DNA of 64,000 nt from Thermoanaerobaculum sp. (GCA_021154885.1 JAJKHS010000077.1:62001-126000); one strand, 5' to 3'. Counted from the stretch's first letter, positions 32,093-41,500 are shown. Program-made: numbers and translations. The notes: generated by a model not told the origin, from the letters alone.

Positions 32093-34723
32093 GTGTCCGA
32101 CCTCCCCGCGATGATCGGTCCCTACCAGGTGCTGAAGCCGCTCGGCGCCGGCGGCATGGGCGAGGTGTTCCTCGCCTACGACGAGCGCCTGGACCGCAGG
32201 GTGGCCATCAAGCGGGTCCGCTCCGGCGCGGGCTCGACCCCCGAGCGCCGCGAGCGCTTCCGCCGCGAGGCGCGGCTGGCGGCGAAGCTCAACCACCCGG
32301 CCATCGTCCAGATCTATGACGTCCTCACCGAGGGAGACGAGAGCTACATCGTCATGGAGCTCGTGGAGGGGACGAACCTGCGGCGGCTCTCCGACGACGG
32401 CCCGCTGCCGGTCGAGGAGGTCGTCGCCCTCGCCCGCGACGTCGCCGAAGGGCTCGCCGAAGCCCACCGCCAGGGGATCGTCCACCGCGACCTCAAGAGC
32501 GAGAACGTCCTCGTCACTCCGGAAGGGCGGGCCAAGATCGCCGACTTCGGCATCGCCAAGCGGGTCCTGGCCGGGACCGAAGACTCCCTCACCGCGGACG
32601 GCCGCGTGCTCGGCACCTTCCGCACCATGTCGCCCGAGCAGGCGCGGGGGGAGGCGGTGGATTTCCGCTCCGACCTGTTCTCGCTCGGCGTCCTCCTCTA
32701 CGAAGCCCTGGCCGGCCAATCTCCCTTCGCGGCGGAGAACGAGCTGGCGGTGCTCAGCCGCATCGTCCGCGACCGGCAGGCCCCCCTGCGGCAGGTGAGG
32801 CCCGAGGTTCCCGAGGAGCTGTCCATCCTGGTCGACCACCTCCTGGAGAAGGACCCGCTGCGACGGCCGCGCAGCGCGCGCGAGGTGGCCCAGGCACTGG
32901 CCGGGCGGACGCTCCATTCCCAGGCAGGGACCGGATCGCGAACCGTGATCGAGCCCGTCTCCTGGCTGCCGCCGCCGGGCTCCGCGGCCCCCGCGGCCCC
33001 TGCGGCCGGCATCCCGGCGCCGGCGCCCCATGACTCGGCGCTGACCTCCTCGGGCCGGCGATTCGGCGTCCTGACCTGGGCCGCAGTGGCGCTGCTCCTC
33101 GTGGCGGCCGCGGCGGCGGCCTGGATCTCCCTGCGCCCGGCCCGGCACCCCCTGTACGTCGCGGTGCTCCGTCCCGCGATCGCCGCCCGCTCCCAGGCTC
33201 CCGAGGAGTCCGAGCTGCTCGCCTCGGCCGTGCGCCTCGCCCTGCTACAGGGGGTCCTCTCGCTGGAGGACCTGTCGCCGCGCCCCTTCGACGAGGTCGA
33301 CAAGGCGGCGGGTCCGCCCACGGCGGTCGCCCGCGCGGTGTCAGTCGACGAGCTTGTCAGCGCGAAGCTGGAGTGCCGGCCCGAGCTCTGCCGGATCGTC
33401 CTCAACCGCCTGTCCGGTCAGGACGGCAGCATCCTCTGGGCCTCCACCTTCGAAGCGCCCACGGACAACCTGTCGGTCCTCGCCAACGCCGCCAGCCGGC
33501 AGCTCCGGCTGGGGTACGCCGACCACCGCGCGCGCAAGGGCGCCCAGGACCTCGCGGTCACCGATCAGGACCTGCGGGAATTCCTTCAGATCCGTCGCCG
33601 CTTCGACTCCCGGCAGGAGCCCTCCCTGGCCACGCTCGAAGGGCGGCTCGCCGCCATCCGGGGCCGCTCCCCCCGCTTCCTGGACGCCTATCTCCTCGCC
33701 GCCGACGTCGCGCGCCACCGGTTCTGGACGTCCCGCAGCCCGGAGGACCTCCAGCGCGGATTCCGCCTGATCGCCGAGGCGCACGATCTGGCGCCCGACG
33801 ATCCGCAGCCCCTGTTCGCACGGATCGACCTCGCCCTCGCGGGCCAGGACGTGGGTCTCGCCGAGAAGACCCTCGCGGAGCTGCGCCCGCTGATCCCCGG
33901 CGACGTCGCCCTCCTCGAACGCAGCTCCCGCATCCTCGACGCCCAGGGGAAGTCCCAGGAAGCCCTGGCGCAGCTCCGCACGGCGACCCGCCTGCAGCCT
34001 TCGAGCAAGCGGCTCCACAACCTCGCGCAACTGGAGCTCAAGCTGGGCCACGTCGCGGCGGCGAAAAGCGCTCTCAACCTGCTGCTCCAGCGCTCGCCCG
34101 GCGACTTCGACGGCACGTCGATGCTGGCCACCATCGAGCTCCTGAACGGCGACGTCAACCGGGCGATCCAGCTCTACCGGCAGCTCGTCAGCCGCTCCCC
34201 GGGCACCGGCGAGCTGTCCAATCTCAGCGTGGCGTATCTCTTCGCGAAGCGTTATGCGGAAGCCGCCGACACCGCCAGGACCATCCTCGCCCGCGAGCCC
34301 GGCAACCCTCTGTACGTCCTGGGCCTCGGCGACGCCTACCTGCTGATGGGCCGCCGCCAGGAGGCGGAGGAGCAGTACCGCAGGATCCTGGAGCTCACCA
34401 GCTCCGGCCCCTCCAGGACCGACCCCCAGTTCCTCACCGTCAAGGCGCAGGCCCTGGCCCACCTCGGCCAGGGCCGGCAGGCGGTCGCGGCCGTCCAGGA
34501 GGCCCTGCGGCTGGCTCCGGACAACGGCTCGACCGCTTATGAAGCCTCGCTCGTCTACGCCCTCCTCGGCGAGGACGACTCGGCCCTGGTGAACGCCGAG
34601 AAAGCCGTCAAGTCGGGATTCGGACCCCGCTGGTTCTCCTTCCCCTGGTTCGACTCCCTGCGGCGGCGGCCGGAGTTTCAGACCATGACCGGCTCCGCCG
34701 TCACCGGCGCCTCATCGGGCTGA
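32093..34723 (+). CDS. Membrane Ser/Thr protein kinase with TPR sensor region
   Basis: 876 aa from the GTG at 32093 (CTCGGAGGAC upstream), 13 bases after the sigma-54 activator. Kinase domain about 8-275: GAGGMGEVF at 18-26, Lys40, HRDLKSEN at 131-138, DFG at 151-153. A Pro/Ala linker, one transmembrane helix at about 325-345, then an outside region with a domain for about 200 residues and TPR repeats from about 560 to 860 (pattern A..yyeAleldPxn). This architecture is common in Acidobacteriota. It is very probably in an operon with the activator. Confidence 0.9.
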   Translation: MSDLPAMIGPYQVLKPLGAGGMGEVFLAYDERLDRRVAIKRVRSGAGSTPERRERFRREARLAAKLNHPAIVQIYDVLTEGDESYIVMELVEGTNLRRLSDDGPLPVEEVVALARDVAEGLAEAHRQGIVHRDLKSENVLVTPEGRAKIADFGIAKRVLAGTEDSLTADGRVLGTFRTMSPEQARGEAVDFRSDLFSLGVLLYEALAGQSPFAAENELAVLSRIVRDRQAPLRQVRPEVPEELSILVDHLLEKDPLRRPRSAREVAQALAGRTLHSQAGTGSRTVIEPVSWLPPPGSAAPAAPAAGIPAPAPHDSALTSSGRRFGVLTWAAVALLLVAAAAAAWISLRPARHPLYVAVLRPAIAARSQAPEESELLASAVRLALLQGVLSLEDLSPRPFDEVDKAAGPPTAVARAVSVDELVSAKLECRPELCRIVLNRLSGQDGSILWASTFEAPTDNLSVLANAASRQLRLGYADHRARKGAQDLAVTDQDLREFLQIRRRFDSRQEPSLATLEGRLAAIRGRSPRFLDAYLLAADVARHRFWTSRSPEDLQRGFRLIAEAHDLAPDDPQPLFARIDLALAGQDVGLAEKTLAELRPLIPGDVALLERSSRILDAQGKSQEALAQLRTATRLQPSSKRLHNLAQLELKLGHVAAAKSALNLLLQRSPGDFDGTSMLATIELLNGDVNRAIQLYRQLVSRSPGTGELSNLSVAYLFAKRYAEAADTARTILAREPGNPLYVLGLGDAYLLMGRRQEAEEQYRRILELTSSGPSRTDPQFLTVKAQALAHLGQGRQAVAAVQEALRLAPDNGSTAYEASLVYALLGEDDSALVNAEKAVKSGFGPRWFSFPWFDSLRRRPEFQTMTGSAVTGASSG

Positions 34724-35112
34724 GTCATCGTCGAGGGCGGATTGAAAACGATCGTGGGATCATGGAACAGGGGTGTTGTTCCACCCACGCGGGTAAGCTG
34801 CAACTCGGTCGGGAAGGAATAACCCTCATACAGCGGCAAGTAGGTACAGGTCAGGACGAGATCGCTGGCGACCGACGTTATCGAGCCTCCCCCAAACGCG
34901 GCAGAGGGGGTGGTGAGACCGTCCAGACTGACGATACCGGCGCCCGGGGTAAACGTGAGCTGGATGGTCGACTCGTCGACGGTGAACCCGAGACGGAGCC
35001 TGGTGCCGGAGCCGCTTCCGGTGACCAGAACGATGCTGGTGTCACTGGACTGGTACTGCAAGCTCCCGCTGGCGTCGAGGCTGACGGTGATGGTTGCGCT
35101 GAGCATGTTCAT
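34678..35112 (-). CDS. Hypothetical beta-rich protein, DPTIVxNPPS family, copy 1
   Basis: 144 aa. No signal peptide; almost all Ser, Thr, Val, Gly and Leu with alternating hydrophobic residues, so beta-sheet. Ends with LFHDPTIVFNPPS then an acidic tail. The start (MLSATITVSLDASGS) follows GGAGATGAAC. Its 3' end overlaps the kinase gene by 46 bases on the opposite strand. Family not recognised. It is a paralogue of the next minus-strand gene. Confidence 0.65.
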   Translation of the reverse strand: MNMLSATITVSLDASGSLQYQSSDTSIVLVTGSGSGTRLRLGFTVDESTIQLTFTPGAGIVSLDGLTTPSAAFGGGSITSVASDLVLTCTYLPLYEGYSFPTELQLTRVGGTTPLFHDPTIVFNPPSTMTQPDEAPVTAEPVMV

Positions 35113-35141
35113 CTCCTTGCTTTGGTTTGGACGATCGCGCT

Positions 35142-35584
35142 TCAGCAGGCCCTGACCTCTGCCGCCGCCACCGGCGCGTCCACGATCAGACCCTCCCCGA
35201 CACCCGAGGGCGGATTGTAAACGATCGTGGGATCCTCGCTGACGTCTTCGAAAGTCTGCTTGGTATAAACAGCGTGAAGCTGATCGTCGGCGCCGGTGTC
35301 TGAAAACTATTGTACGAACAAGTCGCGGTCACGACGCCGCCCGACGACTGAGTGGAAATGCTGACGGCAGTGCTGGAGATGCTGGTGACCGAGATCCCGT
35401 TCACGGAGCGCACGCCGCTTCCCGGCTGAAACCTGAGCTGGAATTGATTGTCCGCGGCCGTCTGCGGCAAGAGAGAGACGTCCTTCACCGACACCCCCAC
35501 CGTGTCGGCGGGATCGTCGCTGACCAGGCTCAAAAACATGCTGGTGCCATAATTCACGGCGATGGTGGCACTCGAAGTCGCCAT
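35142..35584 (-). pseudogene. Hypothetical beta-rich protein, DPTIVxNPPS family, copy 2, frameshifted
   Basis: Start ATG at 35584 with GGAGGAGG upstream. The first ~100 residues run in one frame (MATSSATIAVNYGTSMFLS..) to about 35285. From there the original frame gives Arg/Ser-rich nonsense ending at 35186, while a shift by one base gives TKQTFEDVSEDPTIVYNPPS and ends at 35142, matching the C-terminus of copy 1. So one base was lost near 35285, either in the genome or in the sequence data. Confidence 0.7.
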
Positions 35585-35804
35585 ATCCTCCTCCTTTCGA
35601 AGTCCTGCAAAGTTGTTTTCGTCTTCGACCGCAGGAGGATAGCAAGAGGCGTACCAGGCGCGCAACGTCCAGCCCCTGGGATTGCCGGGCTGCCTTCCCG
35701 CCGTCTGACATGTCGCTGACACGTCAGCTGCGGCAACTGACGTGTCAGCCCCCGGCGCGCTTACGCGCGCCGGGAGCTGTTCAGCAGACTATAATTAGAA
35801 AGGA

Positions 35805-37385
35805 TTACCGGCGGAACCGGTTGAAGCGGCTGGGGGCGAAGGCCGAGAGGATCTGACCCACCCGCTCCTCGGGGGGCTTGGTGGTGGGGTCGACCACCTG
35901 TGGCCGGGCCTCGACGGGACGGTGCAGCGGCTCATTGCGACGCCCCTGCCCCTTCTTCTGCTGGTGCCGCGGCTGGTGCGACGGCATCTCGCCGGGACGA
36001 TGGCCCCGCGGTTGCTGCCGCGACGCCCCCTCGCCGGGCCGCTGCTGGCGCGGCGGCTGGCCGGGATTTCCCGGATGCCCCGGCCGGGCGGCCGCCCTCG
36101 GCTGCTGCGGCTGAGAGCCACCGCGGCCCTTCTCCTCGGTCTCGCGCTGCGCCTTCTTCTCCGCCTTGGCCTTGGCCCGTGCCCGCTCCTCGGCCTTGCG
36201 GGCCCGGATGGCGGCGATGCGCTCGGCGATGGGGATCTCGAAACGCTCCGCGGGCTTCGACTGATAGTCGAACCCGGCCAGCGTCAGCCGGTTCAGCCGC
36301 TGTCCCACGGCCCGTTCGATGGCGTGCAGCTCGCCGATCTCCTGGTCCGAGACGAAGGTGAAGGCATCGCCGACCATCTCCGCGCGGGCCGTCCGGCCGA
36401 CGCGGTGGATATAGTCCTCCGGCACGTTGGGCACGTCGAAGTTGATGACGTGCGACAGGGCCTCGACGTCGATGCCCCGCGCCGCGATGTCCGTCGCCAC
36501 CAGCACCTGCAGGGTGCCATTCTTGAAGCGGGCCAGGGCGTCCGTGCGCTGGGCTTGGCTGCGGTTGCCGTGGATACGGTCGCAGGCCACGCCGTGACGC
36601 TCCAGGAACTCCGCCAGCCGGTTCGCCCGGTGCTTGGTGCGGGTGAAGACGAGCACGTTCTTGATCTCCCCCCGCCGCAGCAGCTCCACCAGCAGGAACG
36701 GCTTCAGCTCCTCGCGCACCGGATAGACGGCCTGGGTGACCCCCTTGGCCGGCTCCGACTTGCGCTCCACGTTGAGGCTCGCCGGGTTGTGCAGCATCTC
36801 CCGGGAGAGCGCCACGATGGGCGGCGGCAGAGTGGCCGAGAAGAATAAGGTCTGCTCCGCCTTCGGCAGATGCCTCAGCACCCGGCGGATGTCGGGCAGG
36901 AAGCCCATGTCGAGCATGCGGTCCGCCTCGTCGAGCACCAGGACCTCGAGGCCCGCGAGCTTCGCGTAGTCGTACTGGAAGTGGTCGAGCAGGCGGCCGG
37001 GGGTGGCGACCAGTACGTCGACGCCCTGGCGGAACGCCCGCTCCTGTGGCCCGATGGCGACGCCGCCGAAGACGGCCGCGCCCCGCATGTTGGTGAACTT
37101 TGCCATGGCCTCCATGTGCTCGAGGATCTGGGCCGCGAGCTCGCGGGTGGGGGCCAGGATGAGGGCGCGGGTGGTGCCGCGGGGCTTGTCCATCAACCGG
37201 TGGAGGATGGGCAGGATGAAGGCGGCGGTCTTGCCGCTCCCGGTCATGGCGCAGGCGAGCACGTCGCGGCCGGCCATGGCGGGGGGGATGGCGTCCGTTT
37301 GGATCGGTGTCGGCTGGGTGAAGCCCAGAGTCTCGACGCCACGAAGGAGATCAGGGTGGAGGCCGAAATCAGAGAAGTTGCTCAA
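35805..37385 (-). CDS. rhlE: DEAD-box RNA helicase, RhlE type
   Basis: 526 aa from the TTG at 37385; an in-frame ATG at 37511 would add 42 residues not seen in the family. Core motifs: Q motif FTQPTPIQ, AMTGSGKT (I), PTRELAAQI (Ia), VLDEADRMLDMGF (II), SATLP (III), VFTRTKHRANRL (IV), HRVGRTAR (VI). The C-terminal ~130 residues are a basic Arg/Gln/Pro-rich tail typical of RhlE and suited to RNA binding. It unwinds short RNA duplexes in ribosome assembly or RNA decay. Confidence 0.92.
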   Translation of the reverse strand: MSNFSDFGLHPDLLRGVETLGFTQPTPIQTDAIPPAMAGRDVLACAMTGSGKTAAFILPILHRLMDKPRGTTRALILAPTRELAAQILEHMEAMAKFTNMRGAAVFGGVAIGPQERAFRQGVDVLVATPGRLLDHFQYDYAKLAGLEVLVLDEADRMLDMGFLPDIRRVLRHLPKAEQTLFFSATLPPPIVALSREMLHNPASLNVERKSEPAKGVTQAVYPVREELKPFLLVELLRRGEIKNVLVFTRTKHRANRLAEFLERHGVACDRIHGNRSQAQRTDALARFKNGTLQVLVATDIAARGIDVEALSHVINFDVPNVPEDYIHRVGRTARAEMVGDAFTFVSDQEIGELHAIERAVGQRLNRLTLAGFDYQSKPAERFEIPIAERIAAIRARKAEERARAKAKAEKKAQRETEEKGRGGSQPQQPRAAARPGHPGNPGQPPRQQRPGEGASRQQPRGHRPGEMPSHQPRHQQKKGQGRRNEPLHRPVEARPQVVDPTTKPPEERVGQILSAFAPSRFNRFRR

Positions 37386-37640
37386 GCGTTTTCGTAGTCC
37401 TTCCGAGGGCGTGCGGACCTCCAGCCCAAGGGCCAGGCGCTCGCGCCACTCGATATTTCCGGCAGAAAAGGAAAGAAGAACGGGGACTATGCCGGCGAGG
37501 CCCGCGCTCATGGGCTCAGGAGTTGAGCCACTTCACACACTGAACAGCACTCGCCGGGGCGAGCGGCCATAGGGTGTCACATCTGGACGAATTTGCCAAG
37601 CCTGCCGGGATGGACTCTCCATGGTCATCCTGGTCAACGC

Positions 37641-38306
37641 TCACTTCACGCCGGAAATTCCCGCGGCCGGGGAGCGCCGGGAGCGCGCCTTCCAGAGCTC
37701 CCAGATCGCCGGCAGCAGCGACAGGAAGATGATGAGCAGCTCCACCACGAAGAAGTGGTCCTGCACGAACTGGTTGCGATAGAGGCCGTACCCCGCCAGT
37801 GTGCAGAGCAGCACCCAGGCCGCGCCGCCGACCACGTTGTAGCTCATGAACCGGCCATAGCTCATCTCCCCCAGGCCGGCGACGAACGGCGCCACGGTAC
37901 GGACGATGGGGACGAAGCGGGCGAGGATGATGGTCTTGCCGCCGTACTTCTCGAAGAACTCGTGGGTATAGGCCAGGTGCTCGGGCTTGATGAGCCGGCG
38001 CTTGGAGGCGAGCATGCGGTGCCCCAGGAAATGGCCCACCCAGTAGTTGACCGTGTCCCCCAGAATCGCGGCGGCCATCAGCGTCCCGAGCAGCGCCACG
38101 AGAGAGAGCGAGCCGCGGCCGGCGAAGACCCCCGCCAGGAACAGCAGCGAGTCGCCCGGCAGGAACGGGGTCACCACCAGCCCCGTCTCGCAGAAGATGA
38201 CGGCGAAGAGGATGAGGTACGTCCAGACTCCATACTCCTGGATGATGGGGCCCAGGTGCTTGTCCAGGTGGAGGACGAGATCGATCAGGTGCTTGACGAT
38301 TTCCAC
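37641..38306 (-). CDS. DedA-family membrane protein
   Basis: 221 aa. Five to six hydrophobic helices. The DedA signature is clear: FCETGLVVTPFLPGDSLLF near residues 38-56 and FVPIVRTVAPFVAG near 130-143, with Glu40 and Arg136 at the conserved functional positions. DedA proteins act as lipid flippases or scramblases for undecaprenyl phosphate or phospholipids. Monocistronic here. Confidence 0.92.
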   Translation of the reverse strand: MEIVKHLIDLVLHLDKHLGPIIQEYGVWTYLILFAVIFCETGLVVTPFLPGDSLLFLAGVFAGRGSLSLVALLGTLMAAAILGDTVNYWVGHFLGHRMLASKRRLIKPEHLAYTHEFFEKYGGKTIILARFVPIVRTVAPFVAGLGEMSYGRFMSYNVVGGAAWVLLCTLAGYGLYRNQFVQDHFFVVELLIIFLSLLPAIWELWKARSRRSPAAGISGVK

Positions 38307-38428
38307 GGCTCCCTCGCTCGGTCGGCGCCCGGCCCGGGCAGTTCAGGCGCGGTGGGCGCGGTGAGAGTAAGGGCTCGCGCGGCGGATGTCCAGCATCACC
38401 CCGGCCCTGATTCCGCTTGCAATCCCCT

Positions 38429-38472
38429 CTGTAGAGACGCCCCGTGGGGAACCCCGCGGGGCGTCTCTACAG
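38429..38472. repeat. Perfect 16-bp hairpin
   Basis: Arms 38429-38444 and 38457-38472 (CTGTAGAGACGCCCCG and its exact complement), 12-base loop. No T-run follows on either side, so it is an REP-type palindrome more than a terminator. It lies upstream of dedA and downstream of the next minus-strand gene. Confidence 0.75.
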
Positions 38473-38502
38473 TGGGGGGGAACCCCTTTCGAGACACGCC
38501 CC

Positions 38503-38793
38503 TCAGGAAACACCGCCCCGGTCCGCGCTCTCGACGATCGGCGTGCGGGGCGCCGTCTGGTAGGCGTGGAACATCAGCGCCAGCCCGATGAGCAAGGGGA
38601 TCACCCCGACCGACCATACCGCCTCGTGCGGCACCAGCAGCGCCAGCATCACGCTCAACCCGAGGCCGACCACGGCGACGATCAGGCCGGCCAGCTTCAG
38701 CCCTTCGCGGCGCCGCCGCTCCACGGAGATGAACGAGAATACGGCAATTACCGATACGATCGGTATCGTGAAGATGAACATGTTCTGGATCAT
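38503..38793 (-). CDS. Small membrane protein
   Basis: 96 aa from the ATG at 38793 with AGGAGGG upstream. Three hydrophobic helices at about 3-22, 31-51 and 58-77, with the basic loop VERRRREGLK between the first two. Ends in a hydrophilic tail. This short layout is common in Acidobacteriota; function unknown. Confidence 0.7.
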   Translation of the reverse strand: MIQNMFIFTIPIVSVIAVFSFISVERRRREGLKLAGLIVAVVGLGLSVMLALLVPHEAVWSVGVIPLLIGLALMFHAYQTAPRTPIVESADRGGVS

Positions 38794-38809
38794 TGGCGTC
38801 CCTCCTTGA

Positions 38810-39148
38810 GACCTCATCGACGTCATCGGCCCCGCCGCCCCTGCCCTTCCCGTGGTGCCGATTCCTCCTCGGGCTCTCCTCCGTGTTCGTGCTGGCCGGC
38901 CTCTGCGGGTGGATGCTCGCCTCTTTGCCCGTGACAGAAGCGCTGCAAGCCGGGTTCGCCAGCGCTCTCGCGGCCCTCGCGGAGGCCGCACGTCTCCCTG
39001 GCGCTGGGCGCGCCTCTCGTCTCGCTCGGCGGAACCTACCTGCTGGTCCGGCTGATCCTCGGCTTCACGGGAGCGCGCCGCTGGAGTCCGAGGCCACCTG
39101 TTTCGCGGCAGTCACAGAGCGCCGGCCTATCACCTGCTCTTGCATGAG
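38810..39148 (+). pseudogene. Possible frameshifted two-helix membrane protein
   Basis: In one frame residues FLLGLSSVFVLAGLCGWMLA and the following helix run to about 38980; in another frame GAPLVSLGGTYLLVRLILGF continues to about 39148. Each looks like a true membrane helix, so one gene seems split by a frameshift near 38985. No good start codon or ribosome site is visible. Weak call. Confidence 0.3.
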
Positions 39149-39580
39149 AAGGTGAAGGCCCAGGTGAAAGACCAGGATCGCGGCAACCAGCGCCAGAGCC
39201 CGCACCGGCTGGCGCCGATAGACCCGGCCGAGCCAGAGGGCGAGCAGTCCGTGATAGAGGCATGCTGTCGCGACCACCACGAGCCAGAGACCGAGCAAAC
39301 CGAAATCGTGCGCGAGATAGCCCCACAGCGGCGACGTGAGATCGACGACAAGATGGATTGGAGCAGCGATCATCGTGGTCATGAGAGCGGCGCTCCATCC
39401 GATCATGCCAGCGTCGGGGCCGAAGCTGAGCTCTGAAGGCAGGAATGCCACGATCCCGATCGTGGCTCCGTACAGCCACACAACGCTCTCTCGCGGCCGG
39501 CCGGACGACCGCACGGCATGGAGGGCTGCCGCGCCGAGCAGGAGAATGACCACATCCCAGAACAGGTAATCGATTTTCAT
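39065..39580 (-). CDS. Multi-pass membrane protein, unknown
   Basis: 171 aa. Five hydrophobic segments at about 7-22, 33-50, 57-78, 87-115 and 128-147. The start ATG at 39580 follows GGGAAC. No family recognised. It sits in the lower-GC accessory run that continues to 42.9 kb and is probably co-transcribed with the next two upstream genes. Confidence 0.6.
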   Translation of the reverse strand: MKIDYLFWDVVILLLGAAALHAVRSSGRPRESVVWLYGATIGIVAFLPSELSFGPDAGMIGWSAALMTTMIAAPIHLVVDLTSPLWGYLAHDFGLLGLWLVVVATACLYHGLLALWLGRVYRRQPVRALALVAAILVFHLGLHLLMQEQVIGRRSVTAAKQVASDSSGALP

Positions 39581-39592
39581 GGGTAACGTTCC

Positions 39593-39796
39593 CTATTTCA
39601 CAGCGAAGAACCATATCGCAGCCGCCAGGAAGCCTACAACCCCCACCCAGAGAGCAGCCGCCTCAACCTTCCCGGCAGGACCCAAGACATCTGCGAGCGC
39701 TTTCGCGCTCTGGAGGCCCCAGATCCCGAGCCTCGCGCCTGTGTAGAGAGCCAAGCCGCAGGCGGAAGAAAGAGACGCTATTGCTTGCAAGCTCAC
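39593..39796 (-). CDS. Small membrane protein
   Basis: 67 aa from the GTG at 39796 with a strong GGAGGTGA upstream. A C-terminal hydrophobic helix at about 46-65 (LWVGVVGFLAAAIWFF) and a weaker N-terminal one. It lies four bases after the nitrilase-family gene, whose tail holds its ribosome site. Confidence 0.6.
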   Translation of the reverse strand: MSLQAIASLSSACGLALYTGARLGIWGLQSAKALADVLGPAGKVEAAALWVGVVGFLAAAIWFFAVK

Positions 39797-39800
39797 TCGG

Positions 39801-40610
39801 TCACCTCCGGGTTGGCTCTTGATAACGCTCCGGTGCGTATCGCGAGGCGAGCAAACCCGTGGCGGCCTCCCTGTCGATGGCCTGCACCAGCACGCCTTCC
39901 TGCCCATAGGGTAGATACGCCAGGCACTCACCGGACGGGGCGATGAGACAGGTCGCCGATTCCTGATAGCGAAACGCATAGTTGACACTGGCGAAATAGA
40001 TCGTGTTCTCCAAACCTCGACACATCATCGCCTTCTCGTAATAGGGCCCGGCGGCCTCTCCCCATTGCGTCCGAGGGGCCCCTGCCTTATCGCTCCCCGT
40101 GCAGTGCGGGTGAAAGACGATTTGGGCGCCCCGCGCCGCCGCCCATCTCACCGTCTCGGGATAACGAAACCCCTCATGGCAAATCACCACTCCAAACTTG
40201 AGGCCATTAATCTCGAAGAGCTGCCGGGTGTGTCCGGGCACATACAACGGATCTTCGGTAGGGTCGAGTTGGTTCTTGGTTTGGTATCCCTGAATCTCGC
40301 CCGTGGCGTCCAGGACGACGGCGGCGATCTGCCGGCCCTCGTTCGCGAGCCATTCCATGCCGAGGATGGTGGCCACCTTGTACGTTCGCGCCAACTGCGC
40401 CACAGCGCGGAGAGCCCGTTCCTGCTGGGTCTGATCAAAGGGTGGTACTTCAAAATCCAGTCCCCGCAGGCCCGGGAGGTAGGCTTCCGGGAAGCACACG
40501 ATCTCCGCGCCTCGGGCCGCGGCTTCAGACAGGGACTGCTTGATCTTGTCCAAGCCCTCCTCAACGGAGGAGGCGATGCCAAGGCGATGATCATGGGTCA
40601 GCTCCGACAA
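39801..40610 (-). CDS. Carbon-nitrogen hydrolase (nitrilase superfamily)
   Basis: 269 aa. The catalytic triad is complete: Glu42 in CFPEAYLPG, Lys112 in YQTKNQLDP, Cys144 in VVICHEGFRYPE. These enzymes cleave C-N bonds in amides, carbamoyl compounds or nitriles. The first beta strand usually written as 'kiAlaQ' is only partly present (HRLGIASSVEEGL), so the protein starts a little short; a start further upstream is blocked by a stop. Cytoplasmic. Substrate unknown. Confidence 0.85.
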   Translation of the reverse strand: MSELTHDHRLGIASSVEEGLDKIKQSLSEAAARGAEIVCFPEAYLPGLRGLDFEVPPFDQTQQERALRAVAQLARTYKVATILGMEWLANEGRQIAAVVLDATGEIQGYQTKNQLDPTEDPLYVPGHTRQLFEINGLKFGVVICHEGFRYPETVRWAAARGAQIVFHPHCTGSDKAGAPRTQWGEAAGPYYEKAMMCRGLENTIYFASVNYAFRYQESATCLIAPSGECLAYLPYGQEGVLVQAIDREAATGLLASRYAPERYQEPTRR

Positions 40611-40635
40611 CCGTTGATAGACCGAGGGTCAGGCG

Positions 40636-41109
40636 TTATCGTTGCGCGTTCGCCTCGACGAACCTCGCGAGGTTCCCGAGTGCCATGCGCCAGCCGGTTT
40701 CGTTGTCGACTGGCGAAAGACCAGGCGGCAGGTTGTCATGTACGGCCAGCACGTCTGTGCCGCCGTCCGCATCCATGAGCGTATACGTGACGGTCATCTC
40801 GCCGCGCATCTCAGGATCGGCGGTTTCGAACTCCAGGACTTCGATCACCTGCTCATTCGGAACGAGCTGGGTGAAGCGCCCGTGGTACGTATCAGTGTTC
40901 GCACTCGTCTTGCCGGTCTCCGTGGGTGCGTCGTAGGTTAGAGAGATGCGGAAGGCACCCCCTTCGCGAGCGTCGAACGCATGGACGAGGCTTGTCATGC
41001 CACTCGGCACCATCCAAGTCGCGACAGCGCGTGGATCGAGAAGCGCACGATAGACGTCCGACCGTGGCGCGTTCACGTGCTGCCTTATGCGGGTGGATGT
41101 CGTGGCCAA
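40636..41109 (-). CDS. SRPBCC (AHSA1-like) domain protein
   Basis: 157 aa, a single START-like fold: INAPRSDVYRALLDPRAVATWMVP-type opening, a central beta stretch with GRFTQLVPNEQVIEVLEFET, and the closing helix ETGWRMALGNLARFVEA. Such proteins bind small hydrophobic ligands; many are linked to stress or ArsR regulators. None is adjacent. Located 25 bases from the nitrilase gene on the same strand. Confidence 0.88.
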   Translation of the reverse strand: MATTSTRIRQHVNAPRSDVYRALLDPRAVATWMVPSGMTSLVHAFDAREGGAFRISLTYDAPTETGKTSANTDTYHGRFTQLVPNEQVIEVLEFETADPEMRGEMTVTYTLMDADGGTDVLAVHDNLPPGLSPVDNETGWRMALGNLARFVEANAQR

Positions 41110-41199
41110 AGCCGAAACTCCCTGAAGCGGATGGCGATTCTTGCGATGGCCAGCTCACCGACACGCACAGCGTGGGCAGTGGAGCGCGGCGAACATCTC

Positions 41200-41487
41200 T
41201 TAGCCAGCTTTCCGCAGCGGCGGAATCGCTTTACTGGGACGGTTCATCGCCAAATCATGGTTCGTCTGAAGACTGATCCAGAACTCCGGAGTAGTATCGA
41301 AAGCTTGGGCCAGAAGCCAAGCAGTTTGAGGGGTAACCCCGCGCTTGCCGCGAACGATCTCGTTGATCCGCTGTACCGGGACCCCAAGGTGCTCTGAGAG
41401 TGCAACCTGGGTGAGTCCCAGAGGCTCAAGGAACTGCTCTTGGAGGATCTCTCCTGGATGGCTTGGAATGCGGTTCTCGGGTAGCAT
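41200..41487 (-). CDS. higA: HigA-family antitoxin
   Basis: 95 aa from the ATG at 41487 (GAGAGG upstream). HPGEILQEQFLEPLGLTQVALSEHLGVPVQRINEIVRGKRGVTP.. is the classic HigA/VapI HTH. It binds its operator and neutralises HigB. Here the upstream toxin frame is broken, so it survives as an orphan antitoxin. Confidence 0.9.
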   Translation of the reverse strand: MLPENRIPSHPGEILQEQFLEPLGLTQVALSEHLGVPVQRINEIVRGKRGVTPQTAWLLAQAFDTTPEFWISLQTNHDLAMNRPSKAIPPLRKAG

Positions 41488-41500
41488 ACTTTTGCCTCTC

